NCBI GenBank assembly: GCA_030698395.1
Contig: JAUYKW010000018.1
Coordinates: forward strand, 1-44,725
Source of the DNA: a bacterium
Lineage (GTDB): Bacteria; Patescibacteriota; Patescibacteriia; UBA9570
DNA length: 44,725 nucleotides
Reading direction: 5' to 3'
Positions 8,624 through 19,288 of this stretch are shown here, piece after piece (position 1 is the stretch's first letter; each line of letters starts with the position of its first letter). The notes under the pieces are model-generated. The model searched no databases. It was not told the origin of the DNA and worked only from the letters and a program-made list of their open reading frames with translations. The position numbers were made by a program, and so were the translations under genes.

Positions 8624-9475
8624 ATGCCAACGGTAGTAGACGGACACACAATTGCCCAGGGAATCTATAAAAAGCTTGTTAAACAAGTGCCAGTTTTAAA
8701 GGAAAAAAATATTGTTCCGAAGTTAGGTGTTATCTTAGTAGGGGCACATAAACCCTCTCAAACCTATGTAAAAAGAAAAGGAGAAGCTGCGAAAAAAATC
8801 GGAGTTGGTTTTAAATTGCGTAAATTATCCTCTAAAATTAGCACTTTAGCCTTAATTCAAGAAATTAAAAAGATGCAACAGCCTAGTGTTGGTTTAACTG
8901 GGCTGATCGTACAATTACCATTACCGAAGCATATTAATACTGGTAAGGTTCTGGAAGCTATTTCACCTCAATTGGACGTAGATTGTTTAACCCAAACAAA
9001 TCTTGGTAAGTTAGTAACGGGCAGCTATTGGATAGAACCACCAACACCTGGGGCAATTCTACAAATTTTAAAATATCACAAAGTACTATTAAAAGGTAAA
9101 AAGATAGCAATAATTGGAGCTGGTGCACTTGTAGGTAAACCGTTGTCCAATATGTTGATGCATGAAGAAGCAACTATTTCTATTTTAAATCAATATACTC
9201 CAGATTTATCAGAATATACAAAAAATGCAGATATCGTAATTACCGGTGTAGGTAAACACAATTTATTAACTGGCGACATGATTAAAGAAGGTGCAATTGT
9301 TATTGATGCTGGCGTATCTTTTGTTGGAAAAAAGATGTATGGTGATATTGATTTGAAAAGTGTTCGAAGTAAAGCTGCTATTGTAACGCCAACTCCGGGC
9401 GGTGTAGGCCCATTAACCGTAGCAAAATTAATTGAAAACACAGTAAAATGTGCTCAAAAAAAATTGAAAAAATAA
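8624..9475 (+). CDS. folD: Bifunctional methylenetetrahydrofolate dehydrogenase/methenyl-THF cyclohydrolase
   Basis: 283 aa; LGVILVGAHKPSQTYVKRKGEAAKKIG, GLIVQLPLPKHI, DVDCLT, PPTPGAI, TPTPGGVGPLTVA. Confidence 0.96.
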   Translation: MPTVVDGHTIAQGIYKKLVKQVPVLKEKNIVPKLGVILVGAHKPSQTYVKRKGEAAKKIGVGFKLRKLSSKISTLALIQEIKKMQQPSVGLTGLIVQLPLPKHINTGKVLEAISPQLDVDCLTQTNLGKLVTGSYWIEPPTPGAILQILKYHKVLLKGKKIAIIGAGALVGKPLSNMLMHEEATISILNQYTPDLSEYTKNADIVITGVGKHNLLTGDMIKEGAIVIDAGVSFVGKKMYGDIDLKSVRSKAAIVTPTPGGVGPLTVAKLIENTVKCAQKKLKK

Positions 9476-9488
9476 GTAATATATAAAT

Positions 9489-10796
9489 ATGTTTGGAAAA
9501 AATCGAACCGCAATGGTTATTGGTGCCCAATGGGGCGACGAAGGTAAAGGTAAGGTAATTGATTATCTTACACCCGATGCAGATTATGTAGTCCGCTTTC
9601 AGGGTGGAAACAATGCTGGTCATACATTAGTAGTAGATGGCGTAGTTCATAAGTTACATTTGATTCCTTCAGGAGTTCTTTATAAAGGTAAGCGAGTCGT
9701 GTTAGGAAATGGCATGGTCATCGATCCTGAGGTTTTGATTTCAGAAATGGATAATTTTGAGAGCAAGGGTATTAAATTGAATATGTTAATTTCCGAACGA
9801 GCTCATGTTATTCTACCTTTTCATATAATTATGGATGGCATGATTGATGAATATAAGGGTAAGCTTGGCGCTGGCACTACTCGGCGTGGAATTGGACCTG
9901 CATATGCAGATAAGGCAGAACGTTCCGGTATTAGAATGATTGATTTGATGGATACGAAGATATTTAGAGAAAAATATGATCAACTGTTTGATTTAAAGAA
10001 AAAGACGCTAAAATGTTTATACAAAGAAAATATTAAGTTAAACAAAGAGGAAATTTTTAGATCATATGTCAACTTTGCCAAACGTTTAAAGCCATATGTG
10101 GGTGATGTTTCATTAGAAGTTAATACTGCAATTGATAATGGCAAGAAAATTTTATTTGAAGGTGCGCAGGGTACTATGTTAGATAATGATCATGGGGCAT
10201 ATCCTCATACTACTTCTTCCAACACTATTGCTGGAGCAGTTTGTACTGGAGTGGGAGTTGGACCAACTAAAATTGATTCTATAGTTGGTGTAGTTAAAGC
10301 TTATTTATCTAGAGTAGGAACTGGACCTGTTCCAACAGAAGCAAAAAATAGACTCGGTGATCATCTGCGTGAACGTGGCCAAGAATATGGTACAACAACT
10401 GGCAGACCACGTCGTTGTGGTTGGGTAGATCTAGTTCAATTACGATATGCATGTAGAGTAAATGGATTGACTAGTTTAGCAATAACTAAAGTTGATGTTT
10501 TGGGCGGATTAAAGAAAATTCCAATCGCAACAAAATATAAGTATAAGAGTTCATATATTACAGAGTTGCCAGCAGATTTAAATCTTCAACGACAATGTAA
10601 ACCAGTTTATAAAGAATTGGATGGTTGGAAAGATATTTCTGATGAAGAGTTTAAGAAAATTATTACTGGCGGATACAAAGAGTTACCAAAGAAAATGCGT
10701 ACATATCTTAAATTTATTGAGGATCAAACAAATACACCAATTAGTTTGGTTTCAGTAGGAGCTGAACGTACTTCTACTATTGAAGTTAAAGAATAA
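9489..10796 (+). CDS. purA: Adenylosuccinate synthetase
   Basis: 435 aa; IGAQWGDEGKGKVIDYLTPDADYVVRFQGGNNAGHTLVV; GTTRRGIGPAYADK; TTGRPRRCGWVDLVQLRYA. Confidence 0.98.
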   Translation: MFGKNRTAMVIGAQWGDEGKGKVIDYLTPDADYVVRFQGGNNAGHTLVVDGVVHKLHLIPSGVLYKGKRVVLGNGMVIDPEVLISEMDNFESKGIKLNMLISERAHVILPFHIIMDGMIDEYKGKLGAGTTRRGIGPAYADKAERSGIRMIDLMDTKIFREKYDQLFDLKKKTLKCLYKENIKLNKEEIFRSYVNFAKRLKPYVGDVSLEVNTAIDNGKKILFEGAQGTMLDNDHGAYPHTTSSNTIAGAVCTGVGVGPTKIDSIVGVVKAYLSRVGTGPVPTEAKNRLGDHLRERGQEYGTTTGRPRRCGWVDLVQLRYACRVNGLTSLAITKVDVLGGLKKIPIATKYKYKSSYITELPADLNLQRQCKPVYKELDGWKDISDEEFKKIITGGYKELPKKMRTYLKFIEDQTNTPISLVSVGAERTSTIEVKE

Positions 10797-10815
10797 TTTA
10801 ATTTTTCGAAGGGAT

Positions 10816-13164
10816 ATGCCCGAGCAAACTTTTGAATTTTCAAAATTAACCGATAAAGAGGTAAAAAATATACTTGAACAGTATAAAATTGATCTTACGG
10901 TTGAAGAAGCCAGAAGAGTTGAGACAGAAATTTTAGGGCGTCCGGTTACATTAACAGAAGCGATTGGGTTTGGTATTGAAGGTAGTGAACACACATCATA
11001 TCGTTCTAGTAAGGAGTATTTAAAACTATTTCATACTGCCGGCCCACACGTAGTGGTGCCACCGGGTGAAGATGCGGGTGCTGTTTGGATTGATAAAATT
11101 GATGGTGAAAATTACTGTTTAGTTGTTGCTCATGAATCTCATAATCATCCATCGCAGGTAGTTCCTTATGAAGGCGCTGCAACAGGTGTGGGTGGTATTG
11201 TAAGAGATGTAGTTTGCATGGGTGCAAAGGTTATTGCAGTAGCAGACCCGCTAAGATTTGGTGATATTAAATTAAACAAAACTAAATGGTTAACTGATGG
11301 AGTGGCTGATGGAATAGGTGGTTATGGCAATCCAATTGGTGTGCCCACTTTAGCTGGCGACGTTTCTTATAACGAATCATTCAATAATAATTGTTTAGTT
11401 AATGTAATGGCGCTAGGTATAGTGCCCATGGCAGATATTATTCATTCACGAGCACCAAAGAATGCAGAAGGATATAATCTAATATTAGTGGGTAAACCAA
11501 CAGATAATAGTGGATTTGGTGGTACATCATTTGCATCTGGAGAATTAGCAGAAGAAGATGCTGAAGCAAATAAGAGCGCTGTGCAAGAACCAAATTCATT
11601 TTTAGAGAGGCATATTATGTCTTCAACTTACGATTTGATTGATACTTTAAAAAATCAAGGGTTAATGGGAGAAGTTGGCTTTAAAGATTTAGGAGCAGGT
11701 GGAATATTATGTGCTAGCGTAGAGTTAGCTGAAGCTGGTGGATATGGCGCGCGGGTTGATGTTGAAAAAATTCATGTTGGCATGGAAAATTTACCGCCAG
11801 CTGTGATATTGGCATCTGAAACTCAGGAGAGATTCATGTGGGTAGCATCACCGCGAGCAACGGATGTAATTATGAAACACTATAATGAGGTATGGGATTT
11901 TCCAAATGTATCTGAAGGCGCACAAGCAAGTATTGTCGGAACGGTGCAGACTGGTAATTATGTGGTATATAATAATGGTGAAAAAATTGTAGATGCAAAA
12001 CCTGAAGATGTAACTGCTGGATTATCGTACAATCGTAAATTAAAGAAAAAAGAGTATCAAGGAAAAGAGCCAAAATTTAATGATGTTGAAAATCTGGAAA
12101 AAAGTATTTTTGATGTTTTAGCACATCCTGATATTGCAAATAAAAAACCAATTTATGAACGGTATGATAAAAATGTCCAAGGCTTAGTTGTGATCGAAGC
12201 CGGCATGGCAGATGCAGGAGTAATGATTCCACTATTAGATGAAGGTTCTAAAGTTGGAGTGGCTCTTAGTGTGGATGGTAATTCTCGATATGGAAAAATT
12301 TCACCATATTGGCAGGGAGCAAACGCTGTTGTGGAATCGATGCGAAATGTTGCAGCAGTTGGTGCTGTACCTTGGTGTTTAACGGATTGTTTAAATTATG
12401 GAAATCCAGAAAAGCCGGAACAAATGTGGGAATTTGTAGAAGGCGTAAAGGGTGTATCCGAAGCAGCTAAGGCAATTCATGTAAAAGGATATGAAAATGC
12501 ACCAGTGCCTGTTGTTTCAGGAAATGTATCTCTATACAATCAATCAACAAAGGGAGCTATTAATCCATCGGCTATCATTGGTTGTATTGGAAGATTAGAA
12601 GATGCTAGCACAGCTATTACTATGGATTTTATCCAGCCCGGTAGTGCAATTTTCATGGTTGGAGACAGAAAAAATGAATTAGGCGGGTCTGTTCTTTATG
12701 ATTTATTTGGTGAATATGGAGCTAATGTACCAAAACCAGATTTTGCGCAGGTAGAAAAAGAAATTCTATTTATTACAGATGTAATTGAGCAGGGCTTAGT
12801 ACCTACATGTCATGACATTGGTGATGGTGGATTGATTACTACTTTGGCAGAAATGTGTTTTGGTGGTAGAGGAGAGTTAAGAACTGGAATTGATATTAAT
12901 TTGGATGCTGTAGTGGGAGATAAATTGACTATTACTCAGAAATTATTTTCTGAAACAGGTGGATTTGTATTTGAAGTTCCAATCGAGAATTTAACTAAGG
13001 TTCTGGAATACGCTCAGACCAGAGATTTAAATATCTATGAAATTGGAAAAATTCGAGCGGATGAAGCCTTTGTTATTAAATCTGGGGATGAGCAAATAAT
13101 TAATCTTACGATAGGTGCTATTGCCGAGGTGTGGATTGATGGATTACGATCAAAACTAAAATAA
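10816..13164 (+). CDS. purL: Phosphoribosylformylglycinamidine synthase, PurL subunit
   Basis: Start set to MPEQTFEF; VVAHESHNHPSQVVPYEGAATGVGGIVRDV; 783 aa small-PurL type. Confidence 0.97.
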   Translation: MPEQTFEFSKLTDKEVKNILEQYKIDLTVEEARRVETEILGRPVTLTEAIGFGIEGSEHTSYRSSKEYLKLFHTAGPHVVVPPGEDAGAVWIDKIDGENYCLVVAHESHNHPSQVVPYEGAATGVGGIVRDVVCMGAKVIAVADPLRFGDIKLNKTKWLTDGVADGIGGYGNPIGVPTLAGDVSYNESFNNNCLVNVMALGIVPMADIIHSRAPKNAEGYNLILVGKPTDNSGFGGTSFASGELAEEDAEANKSAVQEPNSFLERHIMSSTYDLIDTLKNQGLMGEVGFKDLGAGGILCASVELAEAGGYGARVDVEKIHVGMENLPPAVILASETQERFMWVASPRATDVIMKHYNEVWDFPNVSEGAQASIVGTVQTGNYVVYNNGEKIVDAKPEDVTAGLSYNRKLKKKEYQGKEPKFNDVENLEKSIFDVLAHPDIANKKPIYERYDKNVQGLVVIEAGMADAGVMIPLLDEGSKVGVALSVDGNSRYGKISPYWQGANAVVESMRNVAAVGAVPWCLTDCLNYGNPEKPEQMWEFVEGVKGVSEAAKAIHVKGYENAPVPVVSGNVSLYNQSTKGAINPSAIIGCIGRLEDASTAITMDFIQPGSAIFMVGDRKNELGGSVLYDLFGEYGANVPKPDFAQVEKEILFITDVIEQGLVPTCHDIGDGGLITTLAEMCFGGRGELRTGIDINLDAVVGDKLTITQKLFSETGGFVFEVPIENLTKVLEYAQTRDLNIYEIGKIRADEAFVIKSGDEQIINLTIGAIAEVWIDGLRSKLK

Positions 13165-13166
13165 TT

Positions 13167-14045
13167 ATGTTAACAAAAAGAGGCAATACATTATCACTTA
13201 CTGGATCTCCTACTCGGAGTGAGTTGATTGATGCGATTGTTGAGATGTATCGAGTTGCAGTAACTGAATTACCGCAAGATGTAGTACACGCGTTACAGAA
13301 AAGCCTTAAAAAAGAAACAGGACCACGGGCAAAAAATGTATTAGAAACGATGTTGCGTAATATCGAATTAGCTGATACAGAAACTAAACCATTGTGTCAG
13401 GATACCGGAATACCGTTGATTTATGTGCAATATCAGAGTGATAAGTATAAACAACATGAGCTGAAACGGATACTTAAAGATGCTACCAAGCGAGCAACTA
13501 AAGAGGTGCCATTACGTTCTAATGCTTATGATGTTTTACAAGGAAAAATAATCGGTAACTATCCAATTATATATTTTAAAGAAACAAAAGATAAAACAGT
13601 TATTCAACTTCTATTAAAAGGAGGTGGTTCAGAAAATGTATCACGATTGTATCAACTACCAGATTTAAGTATCGATGCGCAACGAGATTTTGATGGAATT
13701 GAAAAATGTATTATCGATGCTGTTGTAAAAGCACAGGGCAGGGGTTGTCCACCATATATTATTGGAGCAGCTGTTTGTGGAAATATGGAAGAAGCTAGTT
13801 ATCGCGCAAAAAATAGACATTTACAATTGATAACTTCAAAAAATAAGGAACCTAAGTTAGCAAAAATTGAGCGCAGTTCATTGAAGAAAATTAACCAACT
13901 AGGAATTGGGCCAATGGGTGTAGGTGGAAATACTACTGCGTTAGGAGTTAAATTAACAACTCGTTACGTTCATCCGGCATCGTGGTTTGTAGGAGTATCA
14001 GTTGGATGTTGGAGTATGCGTCGAACAACACTAAAATTACCATAA
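13167..14045 (+). CDS. Class I (Fe-S) fumarate hydratase, alpha subunit (TtdA/FumA-N type)
   Basis: 292 aa; PLCQDTGIPLIYV, GRGCPPYIIGAAVCG, GIGPMGVGGNTTALGVKLTTRYVHPAS, VGCWSMRRTTLKL; conserved Cys residues. Confidence 0.9.
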   Translation: MLTKRGNTLSLTGSPTRSELIDAIVEMYRVAVTELPQDVVHALQKSLKKETGPRAKNVLETMLRNIELADTETKPLCQDTGIPLIYVQYQSDKYKQHELKRILKDATKRATKEVPLRSNAYDVLQGKIIGNYPIIYFKETKDKTVIQLLLKGGGSENVSRLYQLPDLSIDAQRDFDGIEKCIIDAVVKAQGRGCPPYIIGAAVCGNMEEASYRAKNRHLQLITSKNKEPKLAKIERSSLKKINQLGIGPMGVGGNTTALGVKLTTRYVHPASWFVGVSVGCWSMRRTTLKLP

Positions 14046-14602
14046 TGGCCGAACGATATATTAATATTCCATTTGATTATAAAGAGGTAAAAAGCGTTCG
14101 TGCTGGGGACGAAGTATTTTTTTCTGGTCGAATAATTACAGCGCGAGATCAAGCTCATCACTGGCTATTAGAAAATGATTTTAAACCATTACATAATGCT
14201 GTATTGTATCATTGTGGTCCTATGTATAAGGAAGAGAAAAAAGGAATTGAAATAATTGCAGCAGGGCCTACAACTAGCGCAAGGTTTAATCAGTACACCC
14301 CAGACTTAATAGAAAAATATTCTGTTAAAGCAATTATTGGTAAAGGTGGGATGGATAAAGGTGTGAGTGATGCATTACGAAATCGTGGAATATATTGTGC
14401 AGCTATTGGTGGTGCTGCAGTTTATTATGCCCATTGCATTACGAAAGTATATAAAGTGTATAAGAAAGAGTTTGGCATGACAGATGCAATTTGGGAGCTA
14501 GAAGTGAAAAATTTTCCAGTAGTTTGTATGATTGATTCTCAGGGAAAGAGTTTATATGATCAAGTTGAAAAAGCATCTTTAAAGAAGCTGAAAACTTTAT
14601 GA
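14045..14602 (+). CDS. Class I fumarate hydratase, beta subunit (TtdB/FumA-C type)
   Basis: Overlaps alpha stop (TAATG); [58 protein letters not shown]. Confidence 0.9.
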   Translation: MAERYINIPFDYKEVKSVRAGDEVFFSGRIITARDQAHHWLLENDFKPLHNAVLYHCGPMYKEEKKGIEIIAAGPTTSARFNQYTPDLIEKYSVKAIIGKGGMDKGVSDALRNRGIYCAAIGGAAVYYAHCITKVYKVYKKEFGMTDAIWELEVKNFPVVCMIDSQGKSLYDQVEKASLKKLKTL

Positions 14603-15885
14603 AAAAAGCAGCATTAGAATATCATTCAAAATTACCAGCAGGTAAGTTATCTACTGAACCAACAAAGAGTTGTCGTACTCAGCGGGATTTATCTTTAGCT
14701 TATACTCCGGGAGTTGCGGAGCCGGCATTGGCAATAGCTCAAGATTCAGCGAACGTTTATAAATATACCAACAAAGGAAACTTAGTAGGAGTAATTAGTA
14801 ATGGTACAGCTGTATTAGGATTAGGAGATGTTGGCCCAGCTGCTAGCAAGCCAGTTATGGAAGGAAAATGTGTATTGTTTAAGAGATTCGCTGGCCTAGA
14901 TGCATTTGATTTAGAAATATCAAGTCGTGATGCGGATCAGATAATTGCCAGCGTAGCAGCGCTTGAACCAACTTTTGGCGCGATCAATTTAGAGGATTTT
15001 TCAGCACCTGATTGTTTTTATATAGAGGACCAATTAAGAAAAAAAATGGACATCCCAGTATTTCATGATGATCAACATGGTACTGCAATAATTTCTGGTG
15101 CAGCATTACTTAATGCCTTGGAAGTTGTTGGGAAGAAAATATCCGAAGTGAAGATAGTAGTTAACGGAGCAGGCGCCGCTGGTATTAGATGTGCCGAGCA
15201 TTATATTCGTTTAGGTGCTAGCAAGAAAAATTTATATTTAGTAGATAGTAAAGGAGTATTAAACAAAGAAAGAACCAATTTGTCAACTCAAAAAAAGAAA
15301 TTTGTAAGAGCTTGTGTGGAGCGGACCCTAGATGAAGTAGTTGTAAACGCAGATGTTTTTCTAGGAGTTTCAGTGAAGGATGTTCTAACACCAGAAATGT
15401 TGTTAACCATGGCTGTAAATCCGATAGTTTTTGCATTAGCTAATCCAGATCCAGAAATATCATATTCTTTAGCTCAACAAACTAGGCGTGATATACTTGT
15501 GGCGACTGGCCGGAGTGATTTTCCGAACCAGATAAACAATGTTTTGGGATTCCCTTTTATCTTACGTGGAGCTTTAGATGTCCGAGCAACTGATATCACG
15601 GATAACATGAAGGTGGCAGCTACTAAAGCATTGGCAGAATTAGCTCAACGTTCAGTTCCACAACACGTATTAAAAGCTTACCGTTTAAAGCGATTAAGCT
15701 TTGGGCCTGATTATATTGTGCCAAAACCTTTTGATCAGAGAGTGTTAGTGGAGGTGTCAGCTGCTGTTGCGAAAGCGGCAATCACTGATGGTGTTGCTAA
15801 AATAAAAATAACAGATAAAAGTTACAAAAATAATTTATCAAAATTAGCTAACTCACTGAATAAACATTATGGCTACAACATATAA
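14599..15885 (+). CDS. Malic enzyme (oxaloacetate-decarboxylating malate dehydrogenase, NAD(P))
   Basis: 428 aa; [79 protein letters not shown]. Confidence 0.95.
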   Translation: MKKAALEYHSKLPAGKLSTEPTKSCRTQRDLSLAYTPGVAEPALAIAQDSANVYKYTNKGNLVGVISNGTAVLGLGDVGPAASKPVMEGKCVLFKRFAGLDAFDLEISSRDADQIIASVAALEPTFGAINLEDFSAPDCFYIEDQLRKKMDIPVFHDDQHGTAIISGAALLNALEVVGKKISEVKIVVNGAGAAGIRCAEHYIRLGASKKNLYLVDSKGVLNKERTNLSTQKKKFVRACVERTLDEVVVNADVFLGVSVKDVLTPEMLLTMAVNPIVFALANPDPEISYSLAQQTRRDILVATGRSDFPNQINNVLGFPFILRGALDVRATDITDNMKVAATKALAELAQRSVPQHVLKAYRLKRLSFGPDYIVPKPFDQRVLVEVSAAVAKAAITDGVAKIKITDKSYKNNLSKLANSLNKHYGYNI

Positions 15886-16906
15886 AGACTCTGGCGTTGA
15901 TGTTGCCAAAGGTAAGGAAGCAGTAGAGCGGATTTCAAAAGTAGTTCGTTCAACATTTAATAAAAGAGTACTAACAGGTTTGGGATTATTTGGATCACTT
16001 TATGATATTTCAGATATTGTTAGAGATTATAAAGAACCAGTGTTAGTACAAAGTATTGATGGTGTTGGAACAAAAATAGAAGTGGCTGCAATAATGAATA
16101 CATATAGCCAAGTTGGCAAGGATATTGTGGCTCATAGTTGTAATGATGTGTTATGCCAAGGGGCAATTCCTCTTACTTTTCTAGATTATGTTGCAACAGA
16201 TAAATTAGATGCAGATGTGCTTGAACAAATTGTTCAAGGAATGGCTGATGCTTGCGCGGGTTATGGATTATCACTTGTTGGTGGTGAAACTGCAGAAATG
16301 CCTGGCACTTACGAAACTGATCATTGGGACATTGCGGGAGCAGTTTTAGGGGTAGTTGAGAAATCTAAAATTATTGATGGCTCTGCAATTAAGAAGGGAG
16401 ATGTAATTATTGGCTTAGCTTCTGAAGGTTTACACACTAATGGTTATTCTTTAGCAAGAAAAGTTCTGTTAGAGGATAAGGGATTTACTGTACGGGATGT
16501 AATGGCGGAGTTGCCTCGTTCTGTTGGCGCAGAGTTAATGCGACCACATAAAAATTATACTAACCATGTAAAACCATTGTTAGATAAATATAATATTCAT
16601 GGGATTGCACACATTACTGGTGGCGGGTTAATTGAAAATATTCCAAGAATTTTACCTGCTGGTTTTGATGCAGAATTGCAAAAGGATTCTTGGGAAGTAC
16701 TACCAATATTTGAAGCTATACAACAATTTGGTGAAGTACCGGAAGATGATATGTATACAACATTTAATATGGGAATAGGTTTAACATTAGTAGTTCCTGA
16801 AGAAGAACATAAAGCAATTATGGCTGATTTAGAGAAGCAAGATGATGCAAAGGCTACAGTGATAGGTAAAATAATTAAAGGTAAGAAAAAAGTATGTTTC
16901 GTGTAG
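15869..16906 (+). CDS. purM: Phosphoribosylaminoimidazole synthetase (AIR synthetase)
   Basis: 345 aa; [66 protein letters not shown]; overlaps the malic enzyme gene by 17 bp. Confidence 0.97.
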   Translation: MATTYKDSGVDVAKGKEAVERISKVVRSTFNKRVLTGLGLFGSLYDISDIVRDYKEPVLVQSIDGVGTKIEVAAIMNTYSQVGKDIVAHSCNDVLCQGAIPLTFLDYVATDKLDADVLEQIVQGMADACAGYGLSLVGGETAEMPGTYETDHWDIAGAVLGVVEKSKIIDGSAIKKGDVIIGLASEGLHTNGYSLARKVLLEDKGFTVRDVMAELPRSVGAELMRPHKNYTNHVKPLLDKYNIHGIAHITGGGLIENIPRILPAGFDAELQKDSWEVLPIFEAIQQFGEVPEDDMYTTFNMGIGLTLVVPEEEHKAIMADLEKQDDAKATVIGKIIKGKKKVCFV

Positions 16907-18168
16907 CTATTCTACAATTTCCAGGAACAAACTGTGAGTACGAAACAAGACGCTCAATTAATAATGCGGGGCTAATTGGAGAATTTGTGCGTTGGAACGA
17001 AAGAGAGAAACTTGCTGCTTATGATGCTTATGTATTACCCGGCGGATTTTCATACCAAGATAGAAGTAGAGCAGGAATCATTGCAACTCAGGATCCAGTG
17101 ATGAAGATTATAAAGGAGCAAGCTAATTTAGGTAAGCCAGTGATTGGGATATGTAATGGTTGTCAGATTTTAATTGAATCCGGATTGGTTCCTGGAATTA
17201 ATAATAATTCTTTAGCTGGAGCTGTAGCTATGAATACGCGAGTTAAGGATGGTGAAATTATTGGCACAGGATTTTATCATGATACTGTCCATATCAAAAA
17301 TGTAGCACCAGCAAATCGAAGTGCGATTACCATGAATATGGATGAAGGAACTATTATTCCAGCATCAGTTGCTAATGCAGAAGGAAGATTTATTTTTCAG
17401 GGTGATCTTTTGATGAAACTAGAGAATAATAATCAAATCATTCTTAAATATTGTACAGATGATGGAATGGTTTTAAATGAATTTCCTACAAATCCAAATG
17501 GAGCATTATGGGGTATCGCTGGCGTGTGTAATAAAAGAGGGAATGTAGTGGCTTACATGCCACATCCTGAACGAATGGATACTGGAGTACCAATATTTGC
17601 CTCATTGCTTTCGTATTTAGAAAGACCACCTGTATATAGCGAGTATAAAGTGGATTGGCAACCACCAGCAAGTAAGGTTGATGTGTATGCATCTCCTAAG
17701 GAATGTATTCAAATGTATGTTGATTTAATCATTACCGATAACGAAGCTAAATCTGTTGAACTAGCCTTGCACCAGCAAGGATATAAAGTAAAAGTTTCAC
17801 GTAAAGTACATTGGGAAATTTGGCATTCAAATAATCAAGATTCAAAAGATGAATTTGTAACGAAGCTAGTACAAAGTGGGGAGATTCTAAATACAAATAA
17901 AGAAAAATTTAGTTTAGAACATCAAAAGAAAGCTGGTACTGTTTCTTTTTTGGTGCGGTATGGAGATGATTATGAAGGTAAAGCAGTTACAAATACATTA
18001 AGAGATAGATTTGATATGCATGCTGTAGAAAATGTTCGCAAAGCAATAGTTTGGGAGCTTGAAATTGAAGCACTAGATGATAAAGTTAGAATGGATATTG
18101 CAACAAAAATATTACAAACGTATATTCTTTATAATCCTTATTCTCAAGAGTGTAAATTGATTAAATAA
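16894..18168 (+). CDS. purQ: FGAM synthase glutaminase subunit PurQ fused to a C-terminal PurS-like region
   Basis: 424 aa; FPGTNCEYETRR, VLPGGFSYQDRSRAG, GICNGCQILIESGL, MPHPERM for PurQ; residues ~260-424 contain two PurS-like beta-alpha-beta segments. Confidence 0.88.
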   Translation: MFRVAILQFPGTNCEYETRRSINNAGLIGEFVRWNEREKLAAYDAYVLPGGFSYQDRSRAGIIATQDPVMKIIKEQANLGKPVIGICNGCQILIESGLVPGINNNSLAGAVAMNTRVKDGEIIGTGFYHDTVHIKNVAPANRSAITMNMDEGTIIPASVANAEGRFIFQGDLLMKLENNNQIILKYCTDDGMVLNEFPTNPNGALWGIAGVCNKRGNVVAYMPHPERMDTGVPIFASLLSYLERPPVYSEYKVDWQPPASKVDVYASPKECIQMYVDLIITDNEAKSVELALHQQGYKVKVSRKVHWEIWHSNNQDSKDEFVTKLVQSGEILNTNKEKFSLEHQKKAGTVSFLVRYGDDYEGKAVTNTLRDRFDMHAVENVRKAIVWELEIEALDDKVRMDIATKILQTYILYNPYSQECKLIK

Positions 18169-18180
18169 TACTAAAAAATT

Positions 18181-19158
18181 ATGATCAACAAGGAAATTAT
18201 CGAAAAAAATCTAGAAAATTGCCTTATAGAAACTAATTTTGATCAATTGGGCAAAAAGTATAATGGTAAAGTTCGTGATACTTATGAGATGGATGGTAAG
18301 CTTGTATTAATCACAACAGATCGGCAATCAGCTTTTGATAGAGTACTTGCAGCTATTCCTTTTAAGGGCCAGGTTTTAAATCAGGTGTCTCAATTTTGGT
18401 TTGAGCAGACTAAAGACATCGTGCAAAATCATGTTTTGAGTATACCAGATCCGAATGTAACTATTGGTAAGAAGAGTGAAGTATTTCCAGTAGAATTTGT
18501 AATGCGGGGATACTTAACTGGTGTAACTAGTACAGCAGTTTGGACAGCTTACGAAAAAGGTGAGCGAGATTTTTGTGGAAATATTTTACCAGAAGGAATG
18601 GTGAAGAACCAAGCATTTGATAAACCAATTATTACACCAACTACTAAGAGTGACGAACATGATGAAAAAATTTCTCCGGAAGAAATTGTTCAGCGAGGTT
18701 TGATGTCACAAGAAGATTGGGATAAATGTGCAGACATTGCAATGCAATTATTTGTGCGTGGTCAGGAGATTGCCAAAAAGAATGGTATGATTTTAGTAGA
18801 TACCAAATATGAAATGGGCAAAGATAAAAATGGAGAAATCATTCTAGTTGATGAAATTCATACGCCTGATTCATCTCGTTATTGGGTAGCTGATTCATTT
18901 GAAGCAAAATTGGCAGCTGGCAAAGAACCAGATAACATCGATAAAGAATTTTTAAGATTGTGGTTTACAGAAAATTGTGATCCTTATAATGATGAAACTT
19001 TACCAGAAGCTCCGAAAGAATTAGTTGTAGAATTATCCGCAAGATATATTCAATTATACGAAGCTATTACCGGCCAAGAGTTTCAATATCCAGATATTTC
19101 TAAGCCAGTGATTGATAGAATCACAGAAAATCTAAAACAGGAATTTCCGGAATTGTAA
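18181..19158 (+). CDS. purC: SAICAR synthetase
   Basis: 325 aa; GKVRDTYEMDGKLVLITTDRQSAFDRVLAAIPFKGQVLNQVSQFWF; LVDTKYEMG; DEIHTPDSSRYW. Confidence 0.97.
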   Translation: MINKEIIEKNLENCLIETNFDQLGKKYNGKVRDTYEMDGKLVLITTDRQSAFDRVLAAIPFKGQVLNQVSQFWFEQTKDIVQNHVLSIPDPNVTIGKKSEVFPVEFVMRGYLTGVTSTAVWTAYEKGERDFCGNILPEGMVKNQAFDKPIITPTTKSDEHDEKISPEEIVQRGLMSQEDWDKCADIAMQLFVRGQEIAKKNGMILVDTKYEMGKDKNGEIILVDEIHTPDSSRYWVADSFEAKLAAGKEPDNIDKEFLRLWFTENCDPYNDETLPEAPKELVVELSARYIQLYEAITGQEFQYPDISKPVIDRITENLKQEFPEL

Positions 19159-19224
19159 AAAAACACTAGTATAAATTAAGTGTACAATCAGTATATAAAC
19201 TCAATGTCCTTAGGCTTTTTTAAC

Positions 19225-19253
19225 TTGACTTTTAGGTGTTCTTTTGCTAAAAT
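19225..19253 (+). promoter_or_regulatory. Promoter upstream of hypothetical gene 19289-20449
   Basis: TTGACT-N17-TAAAAT. Confidence 0.6.
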
Positions 19254-19288
19254 AATAATCTAATATTGATAATACTTTTATTAAATAT

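Noticed and set aside
13167-14602. L-tartrate dehydratase (ttdAB) as primary annotation
   Set aside because: Family cannot be separated from class I fumarase by reading alone, but placement next to malic enzyme and PurB chemistry favours fumarase.
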